DNA of 64,000 nt from Collimonas arenae (GCF_001584165.1 NZ_CP013233.1:1674001-1738000); one strand, 5' to 3'; counted from the first letter of the stretch, positions 25,522 to 33,832 are shown. Translations and numbers: made by a program. The notes: generated from the letters alone by a model not told the origin.

Positions 25522-25630
25522 TGCCGGTAATCGCGGCTATTAGTTGCATGTCCGCTTCCAGGTAGTACGAAGGGCCGCTGTGGGGTATGGATTCAACCGG
25601 TGGATGCAACACTTGATGACGAATTTCAAA

Positions 25631-26125
25631 ATGAATACAGAAGAACTTTTAAGAGAAATTGCGATAACATTTCCACCTATCGAGAAACCCAATAACCTGG
25701 TTATTTCTTTCCACAAAGATGAATGTTTTCAATGTGAATATTTGCGCAAAGACTTGAGTGAATTTTATGGCACTTTGCTGCCAGTTAAAGCTATTCGTAC
25801 GATACACCAGGAAATGAGCTGTCTTTCTGCGCAAGGATGGCGCTGGGTATTACCTTCGTATCTCACGCATTGCGTAAGTGTGAAGACCGTTTCCGATGAT
25901 ATGGAAACGGAATTTTTAATCTACAACTTGGGACCTAGTCAGCAATTTCAAGATGAAACGCTCGAGCGATTGTCCGCACTTAATTTTCCTCAAATTGACT
26001 GTCTCATACATTTTCTTGAATGGTGTTCAGCGCACGAGCATTGGGCCGCATACTGCCCTGAAGATATTGAGAGGGCTCTGTCGTTTATGCGAACAGTGAA
26101 AAACGATGGTGCCGCGCGAGATTGA
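25631..26125 (+). CDS. DUF6714-like hypothetical protein
   Basis: A 164-aa protein (starts MNTEELLREIAITFP) with the layout of DUF6714-type proteins: an N-terminal helix, an acidic segment after it, and a conserved block here reading WRWVLPSYLTHC. The family assignment is by eye and moderate. ATG 25631 is chosen. ATG 25616 and an upstream extension to 25544 are alternatives with poorer composition. Confidence 0.6.
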   Translation: MNTEELLREIAITFPPIEKPNNLVISFHKDECFQCEYLRKDLSEFYGTLLPVKAIRTIHQEMSCLSAQGWRWVLPSYLTHCVSVKTVSDDMETEFLIYNLGPSQQFQDETLERLSALNFPQIDCLIHFLEWCSAHEHWAAYCPEDIERALSFMRTVKNDGAARD

Positions 26126-26192
26126 AAATTTAGAGTAGCTGCGGTCACCCTCATCGTTGAGTGTCCGCTTTGAAGAAGATCGAATGTCGCTT

Positions 26193-26254
26193 TTGGGTCG
26201 AAATCCACCTGTTGCGGCAGGCTCAAAACGGCCAGAACCTGCCAGTCGAGAGTC
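26193..26254 (+). repeat. Dispersed repeat, long subtype
   Basis: TTTTGGGTCGAAATCCACCT, a TGTTGCGGCAGGCTC link, then AAAACGGCCAGAACCTGCCA and GTCGAGAG. About 60 bp align with 34889-34947 and most of it with 30906-30956, so this is an extended subtype. The surrounding 26126-26338 holds no other gene I can support. Confidence 0.6.
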
Positions 26255-26338
26255 TGCTCCAAAGCTGACATTGGTGTCGCTGATATTGGAAAACTTCCGC
26301 GTAAAATTAACATTTTTCGTGGCATTACAGAGGTGTAG

Positions 26339-26662
26339 ATGTATCGTATTATTAAATTCATTGGCTGGTATATCGCACTCTCAGTTGCAGCAATATTGGG
26401 AATGCTAGTTCTTGCATTTCCTGACTATCCGAATACGCAATCTGGCTGGCTGTGGTTTTTTGTTTTGGCACTGCCTGTAACACTTGTCGGTGACTTGATA
26501 GGAGAATTCACTTTTAGAAATCGCGTGGCGCAAGCCATTTTAGAAAAATCACAAGGCAAGGCGTTCTCGTTACTGCGCATCCTATACGGACTTATTGCGA
26601 TGCTAATATTGTTCGACATAGTTTGGACGCTTGCGATGCATTTCGGCGTGAATAAAGTGTGA
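26339..26662 (+). CDS. Three-helix membrane protein, hypothetical
   Basis: A 107-aa inner-membrane protein with three hydrophobic helices (about 5-26, 36-54 and 80-102) and a charged loop between helices 2 and 3 (GEFTFRNRVAQAI). GAGGTG sits 5 bp before the ATG. No family recognised. Possible immunity or accessory protein. Confidence 0.65.
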   Translation: MYRIIKFIGWYIALSVAAILGMLVLAFPDYPNTQSGWLWFFVLALPVTLVGDLIGEFTFRNRVAQAILEKSQGKAFSLLRILYGLIAMLILFDIVWTLAMHFGVNKV

Positions 26663-26681
26663 TTTTTTACCTCCTTAATTA

Positions 26682-26716
26682 GTCGGCACCCGGCCACTAC
26701 CTGCCGGTCGCAGGTT
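26682..26716 (+). repeat. Dispersed repeat copy
   Basis: GTCGGCACCCGGCCACTACC followed by TGCCGGTCGCAGG, 20 bp after the preceding gene. The internal part shows the CGGCCA-N-CGGTCG layout. Confidence 0.5.
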
Positions 26717-26803
26717 GTTCTCGTTAGCCGACGTTCGTAACGGTGTGTTAAAAAAACATTCATGTTAGATTGTCGTTTTCGAACATTCAACACGAAAGCT
26801 GCC

Positions 26804-27103
26804 ATGAAACGCGCACTTTGGCCCACAGTCTGGTTGCTCGTTGTTGCTTTGCTCGCGGCTGTTTTCGCAGCAATTTCAGGGTTGATATTTTGGTAGGCAT
26901 TTCTGATCGTGGTAGCGGCAATCCTAATCAACGGTTGGGCGGCAACACTTGAAGACGATCTCCCTGGAGGGTTGAATAGCCCAGACGGAACTCACGCGCC
27001 GAGATATGCAATTGTCACGGGCTGGATAATTCGCATTCTTGGGGTTTTACTTATGCTTTCGTGTCTTGCTGCTCTTGGTGCCTACTTCTTTGGATCTCAA
27101 TAA
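26804..27103 (+). pseudogene. Small membrane protein interrupted by an in-frame TAG
   Basis: From ATG 26804 the frame encodes a hydrophobic helix (WPTVWLLVVALLAAVFAAI...LIFW) and hits TAG at 26894-26896. The same frame then continues without shift as a second hydrophobic segment (AFLIVVAAILINGW), a polar loop and a third helix ending in YFFGSQ at 27103. The downstream part is protein-like and in phase, so this reads as a ~99-residue membrane protein carrying one amber mutation. A separate start within the second half is possible but has no ribosome-binding site. Confidence 0.65.
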
Positions 27104-27133
27104 CAGACATGATAGTTGTTGTGGCCGTTTGCG

Positions 27134-27172
27134 GCGACAGGCAGTAATCGGCCAATTGCGGACGGTCGAAAG
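27134..27172 (+). repeat. Dispersed repeat copy
   Basis: CGACAGGCAGTAATCGGCCA then ATTGCGGACGGTCGAAAGTC. Close to the fullest form: GACAGGCAG, ATCGGCCA, TGCGGAC, TTCG-like end. Confidence 0.65.
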
Positions 27173-27218
27173 TCTTTGCAAAACTAGTGGCGATTCAAAA
27201 TACCATGGAGGTTTTAGA

Positions 27219-27710
27219 ATGTCCGTCGCACGAATATCATCAGCCAGCCTAATGGACCGAAGCATTAATAAATTTCGTTTGTCCAGCCGCGAACTTTTCA
27301 ATACCTATTTTCTTGAGAACTTATCGGACGATCAGAAAGATTCGAACTATCTAGAGCATTTCGACTTTGTTGAAGAAAGCCTCTTTCTTGCCTTAGTTGC
27401 GATGCCGAATGGATTGAATAAGATTGTGTATGGTCGTCCTCAACCACAAATTCTGGTCAAAACCTCTAGCGAAGTTGGCGCGCCTTTAATGCTAAATCGT
27501 GAAATCGATGGCGGGTACTGGGATTATCCAATTGCGTACAGCGTACCTAATGTAGTTTTTACGTTCGTTAGATTCTTCGATTGGGATCAGACGAACTATA
27601 AAGACAATCGGTTCGTTCAGGTTATTGTAGAAGAATGGCCTGGAAATACAGAATTGATAGGAAAGCACGCCTTACTCGAGACGCATTACGTTACCTATGA
27701 AAAAGCATAA
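27219..27710 (+). CDS. Hypothetical protein, immunity-like
   Basis: A 163-aa soluble protein (starts MSVARISSASLMDRS; contains FDFVEESLFLALVAMPNG and VFTFVRFFDWDQTN). The strand-rich C-terminal part and acidic charge are consistent with small immunity folds, but no family is recognised. ATGGAGG at 27204-27210 is a good ribosome-binding site for ATG 27219. Upstream open frame to 27039 only translates the repeat. Confidence 0.65.
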   Translation: MSVARISSASLMDRSINKFRLSSRELFNTYFLENLSDDQKDSNYLEHFDFVEESLFLALVAMPNGLNKIVYGRPQPQILVKTSSEVGAPLMLNREIDGGYWDYPIAYSVPNVVFTFVRFFDWDQTNYKDNRFVQVIVEEWPGNTELIGKHALLETHYVTYEKA

Positions 27711-27800
27711 AACTTCGCTCAACACTTCAAGCTGGTGTGCTGGTTAGCTCGGGTCAACCATGACTGACTGGATTGAGCCGAACTTGGTCTTTCGCGAATG

Positions 27801-27835
27801 ACTGAGTCCGGCCAGGAGCTGACGGTCACGGATGT
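27801..27835 (+). repeat. Dispersed repeat copy
   Basis: ACTGAGTCCGGCCAGGAGCT followed by GACGGTCACGGATGT. It lies in the 302-bp gap before the SPFH gene. The rest of that gap holds the promoter below. Confidence 0.5.
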
Positions 27836-27925
27836 GCCTCCAAAGCAGTCGGTCCAGCTTCTCAGGCCTAGTCCCTCTCAAGTGGGCACGCAATACGTGG
27901 AACTGTATCTGCGTCGCAAATTCTC

Positions 27926-27964
27926 TTGACAAATCCCTGGTTTTGAAATCATAGTGATATCACT
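27926..27964 (+). promoter_or_regulatory. Promoter with overlapping palindromic operator
   Basis: TTGACA (27926-27931) is followed after 18 bp by CATAGT (27950-27955), a plausible sigma-70 promoter for the SPFH/Arc pair. The perfect palindrome AGTGATATCACT (27953-27964) overlaps the -10 element. A further GATAT half lies at 27967. The Arc-like protein encoded in the same operon is the obvious candidate repressor. Confidence 0.6.
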
Positions 27965-28012
27965 TCGATATTTCATCGAAAGCCGGGGAAACCCGTTACA
28001 AGGGGAGTTGCT

Positions 28013-28906
28013 ATGCACACAACACAAGAGCATATTTGCAAGACCAGTGATGGCTATACGCCATTGGCGATTTTTTTTCTATCGGGGTTGCTTGGACTCG
28101 GCATCCTGATTAGCTCTAATGCAACGCGCCCGATTGCATGGGTGGCAGTTGCCATCTTCTTGATTATTGCTGCCGTGTTCGGCTTGCGAGGGTTATATAT
28201 TGTGCAGCCCAATCAGGCAGCCGTATTACAGTTGTTTGGTGCATATCGAGGCACCGTGCAGGACAATGGCTTGCGCTGGTCTAATCCATTTCTCAGTAAA
28301 AGGAAGGTGTCTTTACGCTCAAATAACCTGAATATGGATAAACTCAAAGTCAACGACAAGCGTGGCAACCCTATTGAAATCGCCGCGGCTGTTGTATGGA
28401 AAGTTGAAGATTCGGCGCGCGCAATTTTTGATGTCGAAGATTTTCAGGTGTTTGTAAAAGTACAGGCGGAAGCTGCGTTGCGACACGTTGCAACTCATTT
28501 TAGCTATGACGATAATGGCTCGGAAAATCGGAACGGAGAAGAAGAATTAACTTTATTGAGAGGTGGTGACAAATTTCTGACGATGTTGGTTGAAACCCTG
28601 CAGAGTCGTACCGCTGCGGCGGGCATTATGGTGCAAGAGGCACGTCTAACCCATCTTGCCTACGCGCCGGAAATTGCCGGTGTGATGCTTCGTCGCCAGC
28701 AGGCAGAAGCCGTAATCGCGGCACGTCAAAAAATTGTCGAAGGCGCGGTTGGCATGGTCGAGATGGCTCTTAAAGCGCTATCGGACAAGAAAGTTGTGCA
28801 CTTGGACGACGAGCGCAAGGCGTCGATGGTGAGTAATTTATTAGTAGTGCTATGCGCGGACCGCGAAGTTGAGCCGGTGATAAATACTGGCACTCTGTAC
28901 CATTAA
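28013..28906 (+). CDS. SPFH/band 7 domain membrane protein
   Basis: A 297-aa protein with two N-terminal membrane helices (about 16-36 and 41-63) followed by an SPFH/band 7 domain. The domain begins at the typical [19 protein letters not shown] and continues through [21 protein letters not shown] and an alanine/glutamine-rich coiled coil ([19 protein letters not shown]). SPFH proteins form membrane-bound oligomers that organise microdomains or restrain proteases. GGGGAG lies 6 bp before the ATG. The next gene, an Arc-like DNA-binding protein, starts 10 bp downstream. This SPFH-Arc pairing recurs in proteobacteria, but its task is unknown. Confidence 0.85.
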   Translation: MHTTQEHICKTSDGYTPLAIFFLSGLLGLGILISSNATRPIAWVAVAIFLIIAAVFGLRGLYIVQPNQAAVLQLFGAYRGTVQDNGLRWSNPFLSKRKVSLRSNNLNMDKLKVNDKRGNPIEIAAAVVWKVEDSARAIFDVEDFQVFVKVQAEAALRHVATHFSYDDNGSENRNGEEELTLLRGGDKFLTMLVETLQSRTAAAGIMVQEARLTHLAYAPEIAGVMLRRQQAEAVIAARQKIVEGAVGMVEMALKALSDKKVVHLDDERKASMVSNLLVVLCADREVEPVINTGTLYH

Positions 28907-28916
28907 ATTTATTCAT

Positions 28917-29096
28917 ATGGCCAGCAATAGAAAACAATTTTTACTTCGGCTCGACCCAAAACTCTGGGCCGAGCTTGAAGCGCTGGCGGCGCAGGAATTG
29001 CGCAGTGTGAACGCTCAAATCGAATATTTGTTGCGTGACAGCCTGATCAAGCATCGACGTTTTGTGCCGCCGTCATTGGATGACGACGAAAATTAG
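28917..29096 (+). CDS. Arc-family ribbon-helix-helix DNA-binding protein
   Basis: A 59-aa protein, too short for many gene finders. It begins MASNRKQFLLRLDPKLW, a ribbon strand typical of Arc/MetJ repressors (KQFLLRLDP), followed by two helices (AELEALAAQEL, SVNAQIEYLLRDSL) with the NxQIEYLL helix of Arc-like proteins. It is cotranscribed with the SPFH gene (10-bp gap). The palindrome at 27953-27964 upstream of the operon is the likely operator, suggesting autoregulation. Confidence 0.82.
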   Translation: MASNRKQFLLRLDPKLWAELEALAAQELRSVNAQIEYLLRDSLIKHRRFVPPSLDDDEN

Positions 29097-29207
29097 TATT
29101 GGCGAAGCGTACATTGGCCAACTGCATGACTCGCCCTTCAATATTTGTTGAATCTTCTTTGTGTTATGTTTTGAATCTACGCTCTGATCATATCGTTGGA
29201 CTCACTG

Positions 29208-29504
29208 ATGAAACGTCTACTTTCGATGGTATTTAATATTGCTTTAACGTTTGTAGTTCCCATTTTGGGATGGTTTTTTTATCTAGACTGGTCGCACCAT
29301 ACCGATTGGTCAAAGCCGATTTACTCATTAACCGTTTGCGCCGCGCTAATCTTGATAGCACTCAAAGGAGTGCAGCGATTAACCGTTGGGTGGTCATTGA
29401 ATAGCAGAGTTGGCGTTGGTGCCTTATATACTCTTTTTCTATTTTTTATATTTTTCTTTCTTGGTTTCGCATCAATGTTAGATGGGGCAACTCAAATGCC
29501 ATAG
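29208..29504 (+). CDS. Three-helix membrane protein, hypothetical
   Basis: A 98-aa inner-membrane protein with three hydrophobic segments (LSMVFNIALTFVVPILGWFF, IYSLTVCAALILIAL, and a phenylalanine-rich LFLFFIFFFLGFAS). No family recognised. ATG 29208 is more likely than TTG 29196. Solo unit followed by a repeat copy. Confidence 0.6.
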   Translation: MKRLLSMVFNIALTFVVPILGWFFYLDWSHHTDWSKPIYSLTVCAALILIALKGVQRLTVGWSLNSRVGVGALYTLFLFFIFFFLGFASMLDGATQMP

Positions 29505-29536
29505 GCACGCGCAAACACCTATCTATCATCAGATAT

Positions 29537-29572
29537 TGATGACGCAAATCGGCCAGTTGCGGACCTTCGGCG
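29537..29572 (+). repeat. Dispersed repeat copy
   Basis: ATTGATGACGCAAATCGGCC then AGTTGCGGACCTTCGG, a well-preserved copy 32 bp after the preceding gene. Confidence 0.65.
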
Positions 29573-29632
29573 CATTCCGTAACCTGTTCAAAACCGATAT
29601 CAGTCGTTATTCAAATTGTGAGGAGAATCCAT

Positions 29633-30061
29633 ATGCGTTCGGTTCTGATGACAATTCTACTTACCGCAGCACTACTTGGCTGTCGCGAAGATATTCCACC
29701 AATTGTGTCTGGCAATGTAGTTGATGGTGGATTATTCATGGGGGAGTTCGTACTGGCTCGGACCGGCCATCCAGCCAAGGAATGGGAACTCACAAAGCCA
29801 CAGATTGACCAGGTCAATCTGTGGTTGCAAAGTCACCGTGACGGCTGGGAAACCATAGTCGCATCGCCACCTCCACCTAGTTTATCAATACGGCTAACTC
29901 ATACCGATAAAACTCAGTCACGAGTCGATCTTTTTGACATCAATAACAACTGGAGAGAAGTAATGGTCATTCATGCGGCTAACGCAAGTAACAACGGCAT
30001 TCACCACATAAGTATTCAAGAGCGCGAGGAATTGCTGGCTATCGTAGGGAAGAATCCATAA
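29633..30061 (+). CDS. Predicted lipoprotein, hypothetical
   Basis: A 142-aa protein with a short signal peptide ending in a lipobox: MTILLTAALLGC, so Cys17 is the probable lipidated residue. The mature domain begins REDIPPIVSGNV and contains WELTKPQIDQVNLWLQ and an IHHISI segment. It is expected in the periplasm, membrane-anchored. GAGGAGA lies 10 bp before ATG 29633. Function unknown. Confidence 0.72.
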   Translation: MRSVLMTILLTAALLGCREDIPPIVSGNVVDGGLFMGEFVLARTGHPAKEWELTKPQIDQVNLWLQSHRDGWETIVASPPPPSLSIRLTHTDKTQSRVDLFDINNNWREVMVIHAANASNNGIHHISIQEREELLAIVGKNP

Positions 30062-30104
30062 CAGGCGTTTTGGGGAGGGCGTTCAACGATGATGTCGGTG
30101 GCGA

Positions 30105-30142
30105 CTGGCTGCCGTCGGCCAAATCTGGTCGTTTACTCAGCC
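30105..30142 (+). repeat. Dispersed repeat copy
   Basis: CTGGCTGCCGTCGGCCAAAT then CTGGTCGTTTACTCAGCC, a degenerate but recognisable copy. Confidence 0.5.
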
Positions 30143-30244
30143 CAGCAAAACGATGTCATTCGAGAAATTTTCTGGTGATATGATGCATCGTTCGATGCCA
30201 TCATCCAAAACATCAGGAAATCGTCCGAATTCTCGAAAGCATCT

Positions 30245-30862
30245 ATGAGCCCTTATCGAAAAATCTGTCGTTTATTTATTTTGCTGATCACTGCAATCGC
30301 GATTCCCAATGCGCATGCACAGACACAAATCATTTACGAAAATCATTTCGACAATGCAGATGTTCCGATCTATAAATCTAGAATTTTTACAGTTCCTGAA
30401 AAGACCAGAGCAGGCGCCTTTGCCATCATGGGAGACAAACCTTTTCAGTTTGTCGATAGTGACACTTTGGGGCAAATTTTCCCAGGCCAAGAATTTGATG
30501 ACCACCGGATGTTGAATGATCAATTTGAGGCCGCTACAAATTACGAGAAATATCGCGAGTCATCGGCGGCCGATCCATTTTTTGCAAATCAGCGCGTATG
30601 GATGGAAAACGAAGCCGAAGTGCATAGAAAATTGGCAGAGTATACGCAAGGCATCCATGACAAGCTAAAACCATATTTGATTAAGGTTCCTGTGTATTTT
30701 GAAGGTACCGGTGCATTTGATGTTCGCTTAAAAGGTAATGTACTTTACGTTTTCCACGGGTCTCTTGGGCACAATACTCCTAACACGCACTTGGTGCCAA
30801 TTGTGGTTTTTTCTGAAAGAAGCGTAACCAAGGTTAAAGTTGATGCAGCTCTTGCAGAATAG
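30245..30862 (+). CDS. Secreted hypothetical protein
   Basis: A 205-aa protein with a signal peptide (hydrophobic core LFILLITAIAI, likely cleavage after AHA at 25). The mature part is predicted periplasmic and begins QTQIIYENHFD. No known domain; the second half contains VPVYFEGTGAFDVRLKG and VLYVFHGSLGHN, strand-rich segments. Solo unit in the array. Confidence 0.68.
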   Translation: MSPYRKICRLFILLITAIAIPNAHAQTQIIYENHFDNADVPIYKSRIFTVPEKTRAGAFAIMGDKPFQFVDSDTLGQIFPGQEFDDHRMLNDQFEAATNYEKYRESSAADPFFANQRVWMENEAEVHRKLAEYTQGIHDKLKPYLIKVPVYFEGTGAFDVRLKGNVLYVFHGSLGHNTPNTHLVPIVVFSERSVTKVKVDAALAE

Positions 30863-30905
30863 ATACCACCTTCCAGCAAACGATAAGACCGATTAGGCAT
30901 GAAAC

Positions 30906-30956
30906 TTACCTGGCGCGACCGGCTCAAAACGGCCAAAACCGGACCGTCAGTTTTGA
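30906..30956 (+). repeat. Dispersed repeat, long subtype
   Basis: TTACCTGGCGCGACCGGCTC, then AAAACGGCCAAAACCGGACC and GTCAGTTTTG. Shares the longer upstream part with the copies at 26193 and 34889. CTCAAAAC and GTTTTGAG also pair as an inverted repeat around the core. Confidence 0.6.
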
Positions 30957-30999
30957 GTTGAATTTGATATTTTATTGACATCGAGTGGGTTGAAATATT

Positions 31000-31818
31000 A
31001 TGAGTAATTGGAGTGAGTATCTGAAATTTTTGTTTGCCGTAATCACATTCTCATTTTTATCATTTCCTATGTCTTCATACGCAAGCGAGATAATTTTCAA
31101 AGATCGGGCCGGAAGGATTCTGACGAAAGAGGATATAAAAGGTATCTCTGGCGATGTTAAGTGGGAGATCAATTCAGGAACTCCAATTCCGGAAGAGGCG
31201 AAAAGGCTCCATGACCTTGGCAGAGTTGCAGGTCAAAAGGGTGAGAGCAAAGCTGCTATAAGCTACTTTCGAAAGGCCTCCGAAATTGCGCCGAATTGGC
31301 CATATCCTTACTATGATTTGGCATTTACCTATCTACTCAATCGGGATTTTGAAAATGCCTATGACGCCTACAAGAGAGTTGATAATCTTGCCCCTCGTGG
31401 TTTTTTTACTACCAAAACAGCCGTTCATTCACTCCAAGGTGAGCGAAATGGAAAATATCCACAAGGAACCTATTTGTTTTACCTGAGCCTTGAGTGGACA
31501 AATGATCTTGAATCAAAACAGAAAATTGTCGATCAATTGCTACGCAAGGTGCCAAATTTTGCCCCCGCGTGGAAAGAAATGGCTGCGCTGGGGATAGACG
31601 ATAGCAAGAGACTTGATTATTTGGACAAGGGTTTGAAGGCTGATCCTGATTTAGAAACGAAAGGGTTTCTCTTGATAAATAAAGCTCTCATTTTTGCAAA
31701 TCGTGGAAGGAAAAATGAAGCGATCCCAATTCTTGGAGCACTTGCGCTTGACCCAACGTCACCATTGGATATTGAAGTTATCGCGAAAAAGACTCTTTCA
31801 ATGATTGTGTCAAAGTAA
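31000..31818 (+). CDS. Periplasmic tetratricopeptide-repeat protein
   Basis: A 272-aa protein with an N-terminal hydrophobic signal (residues 8-29, likely cleavage after SYA). It then has a short strand segment (IIFKDRAGRILT) and at least three TPR-like helix pairs: AKRLHDLGRVAGQKGESKAA, SYFRKASEIAPNWPYPYYDL and RDFENAYDAYKRVDNLAPRG. TPRs mediate protein binding. No enzymatic domain. Could be a secreted accessory or immunity factor. Ribosome-binding site weak. Confidence 0.72.
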   Translation: MSNWSEYLKFLFAVITFSFLSFPMSSYASEIIFKDRAGRILTKEDIKGISGDVKWEINSGTPIPEEAKRLHDLGRVAGQKGESKAAISYFRKASEIAPNWPYPYYDLAFTYLLNRDFENAYDAYKRVDNLAPRGFFTTKTAVHSLQGERNGKYPQGTYLFYLSLEWTNDLESKQKIVDQLLRKVPNFAPAWKEMAALGIDDSKRLDYLDKGLKADPDLETKGFLLINKALIFANRGRKNEAIPILGALALDPTSPLDIEVIAKKTLSMIVSK

Positions 31819-31905
31819 CGTGCTGGAGAAATTTTTTGATTTCCGCATGAACGCGTATTTGCTGTCGCAAGTGCGATAGACACTGGCCAATAAACTGATC
31901 GAATC

Positions 31906-31948
31906 CGTCCGTTGCCGGCCAATACCAGCCGGTCACGGTTGTTACGAA
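31906..31948 (+). repeat. Dispersed repeat copy
   Basis: TCCGTCCGTTGCCGGCCAAT then ACCAGCCGGTCACGGTTGTTACG. It lies in the 264-bp gap before the lgt gene, which otherwise shows nothing I can support. Confidence 0.5.
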
Positions 31949-32082
31949 AAGCCGACATTCAAGAACGGCTTTAGTCTTCGTCGCACAAATCACGATGTAA
32001 CCATTTCCTCTTTTTCTGGTTATATAACTAATTTCACGAGCACCGTGCTAAGATTTATTTTGCCTTTTAACTCATAGGTCAC

Positions 32083-33018
32083 ATGTCATTCCCCTACTTG
32101 AGCGATGTAGTGAGTACGTTGTTCGGCATCACGCTGCCATTGCCATTGCCATTGCCAATGTTTGGTTTATTTGTGGCCTTGGCGATGCTTGTCGCCGCCC
32201 ATTACTTGAAGCGCGAGTTGTGCCGCCTATACGAGACCGGTCGCATTGGCACAGCGCGGGTTCCGCACAAGGGAAAGGACGGCGTTGTCATCTACACCGA
32301 AGTGCCGCCGCAGGACGTCGTCCCTGACCTTGCAGTTGTCGTGATGTTCGCTGGCATAGCAGGGGCGAGGCTTTTTCATATCCTGGAACACCTGGACGAA
32401 TTTACCGCGGACCCGTGGGGAATGATATTTACCACGTCCGGGTTAAGCATTTTCGGTGGATTAATCCTCGGAACCTTAGCCGGACTGTTCTGTGTAAGAC
32501 GGTGGAAATTACCACTTCGCCCTCTCCTTGATGCGGCAGCACCGGCGATGATGCTCGGTTACGCAATCGGTCGTATCGGTTGCCAGGTATCCGGAGACGG
32601 AGACTGGGGAATTGTATCCAATATGTCGTTGAAGCCAGATTGGTTACCCCTGTGGACCTGGGCTCAAACCTACGAACACAACATCGCGGGTGTCGTGATA
32701 TCTGCGCCAGGGGTATACCCGACGCCATTATATGAAACGCTCATGGGCATTGCTTGTTTCTTGTTGCTGTGGGCGCTCAGAAAGCATCCATTTCGAATGG
32801 GGTGGCTCTTCTCCGTGTACATGACGCTCGCGGGTGCTGAACGGCTCTTGATTGAGAAAATCCGTATTAATCCGGTGTTTAATGTCTTTGGGATTCACGC
32901 TACGCAGGCGGAGATTATTGCTTTCCTCCTGATTCTGTTCGGACTTTTCGGTATCGCGATTCTTGGTAGACGGTTACCCACCGAGCGACTACTTTCAGCC
33001 AGTGCGAGTGGTTCTTGA
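32083..33018 (+). CDS. lgt: Prolipoprotein diacylglyceryl transferase paralogue
   Basis: A 311-aa polytopic membrane protein of the Lgt family, which transfers diacylglycerol from phosphatidylglycerol to the lipobox cysteine. The expected landmarks are present: a G-L-S-I-F-G-G segment (120-126), the GRIGC site (163-167) within GYAIGRIGCQVSGDGDWG, and YPTPLYET before a late helix. The usual proteobacterial signature GRxGNFxNxE is replaced by GRIGCQVSGDGDWG, a form I associate with Bacteroidetes-type Lgt. It is probably an acquired accessory copy and not the housekeeping enzyme. An internal PLPLPLP stretch lies in the first helix. Confidence 0.82.
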   Translation: MSFPYLSDVVSTLFGITLPLPLPLPMFGLFVALAMLVAAHYLKRELCRLYETGRIGTARVPHKGKDGVVIYTEVPPQDVVPDLAVVVMFAGIAGARLFHILEHLDEFTADPWGMIFTTSGLSIFGGLILGTLAGLFCVRRWKLPLRPLLDAAAPAMMLGYAIGRIGCQVSGDGDWGIVSNMSLKPDWLPLWTWAQTYEHNIAGVVISAPGVYPTPLYETLMGIACFLLLWALRKHPFRMGWLFSVYMTLAGAERLLIEKIRINPVFNVFGIHATQAEIIAFLLILFGLFGIAILGRRLPTERLLSASASGS

Positions 33019-33033
33019 TGCACGCAATTGGTC

Positions 33034-33072
33034 GTGACAGGCAACAACCGGTCAATAGCGGACCTCTGAGAG
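33034..33072 (+). repeat. Dispersed repeat copy
   Basis: GTGACAGGCAACAACCGGTC followed by AATAGCGGACCTCTGAGAG. Matches the fullest form (GACAGGCA-CAA-CCGGTCA-AGCGGAC). Confidence 0.55.
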
Positions 33073-33110
33073 CGTCTTTTAAACTCGGGCCATTACGTAA
33101 CCTGGGACGA

Positions 33111-33183
33111 CGGGGTCAGGTCTTGCAATGACATATTACTCAGTACCCGCGCAAAAAATGTGTCTCTGTAAGACCCGACTCCG
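33111..33183. repeat. REP/transposon-end-like inverted repeat
   Basis: CGGGGTCAGGTCTT (33111-33124) pairs with AAGACCCGACTCCG (33170-33183) with two mismatches. The word GGGGTCAGGTCTTGCA is frequent at the ends of REP-associated transposase elements. No transposase gene is present, so this is at most a solo hairpin remnant. Confidence 0.45.
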
Positions 33184-33206
33184 TTTCCTTTACACATGCA
33201 GAACAG

Positions 33207-33241
33207 AAGTCCGCAAACGGCCAAATCGAGTCATTCGCTCT
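33207..33241 (+). repeat. Dispersed repeat copy
   Basis: AGAAGTCCGCAAACGGCCAA then ATCGAGTCATTCGCT, a degenerate second copy in the same intergenic region. Confidence 0.45.
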
Positions 33242-33410
33242 GACTACGAAATCGATGTTGCAATGACAATACATTCATGGCAACATTGGTTCAATTATTT
33301 CCAATAAGAAATTGACGAACACGATTTTTGCGAGAGATTCGTCGCCAAACCGAATCAATATTGACATCAAATTTTTATAGATACTTCTTTAAACATACAA
33401 GGAACCATAG

Positions 33411-33752
33411 ATGGTTAGCAATGCTGATGAAATTGCAAAACGTGAGAAAGCCGCTCGTGCAGCTATTAGGCACGCTTTTGGAACGGAAGAAGATGAGTTT
33501 GGCGCCACTCTGTTCGTTTCGCATCACATCGACGAGATCGATGCCAACTATTGGCAGGCACATCTTGGCTCTAATAAACCTGAACCAGTTCAGATACTCG
33601 ATCTATTAGAGTTACGTTCGCACTGGGGTGACGATGGGGATGATGGAATCGAAGTATTCGATTTCACTCTGCCCGATAGTGTCACCGACTATGTCTTAAG
33701 TGTTCGCTTTGATGAGGCTGGTGAAGTCGAAGATATTTCCATGGAGAGTTAA
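33411..33752 (+). CDS. DUF2004 protein
   Basis: A 113-aa acidic protein with the DUF2004 layout: SHHIDEI, then a YWQAHLG helix, ILDLLELRSHWG, VFDFTLPDSVTDYVLSV and a VRFDEAGEVEDISMES end. DUF2004 members are small proteins found as solo genes and proposed immunity proteins. AAGGAACC lies just before the ATG. Repeat copies flank the unit on its left. Confidence 0.78.
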   Translation: MVSNADEIAKREKAARAAIRHAFGTEEDEFGATLFVSHHIDEIDANYWQAHLGSNKPEPVQILDLLELRSHWGDDGDDGIEVFDFTLPDSVTDYVLSVRFDEAGEVEDISMES

Positions 33753-33832
33753 ACAGGAGCCCATATAGTTTTTTTGCTTAAATGCCAAACTTATGGCGCA
33801 ACTGTCAGGGATATCAATCTTAGGAAATTATT

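Larger units (their letters stand above)
33019..33410. other. Intergenic stretch, repeats only
   Basis: About 390 bp without a gene. It contains two dispersed repeat copies (33034-33072 and 33207-33241) and a REP/IS-like inverted repeat between them. No promoter is clear. Confidence 0.5.

Noticed and set aside
26157..26408. 83-codon plus-strand gene
   Set aside because: It mainly translates the dispersed repeat and overlaps the start of the membrane-protein gene at 26339.
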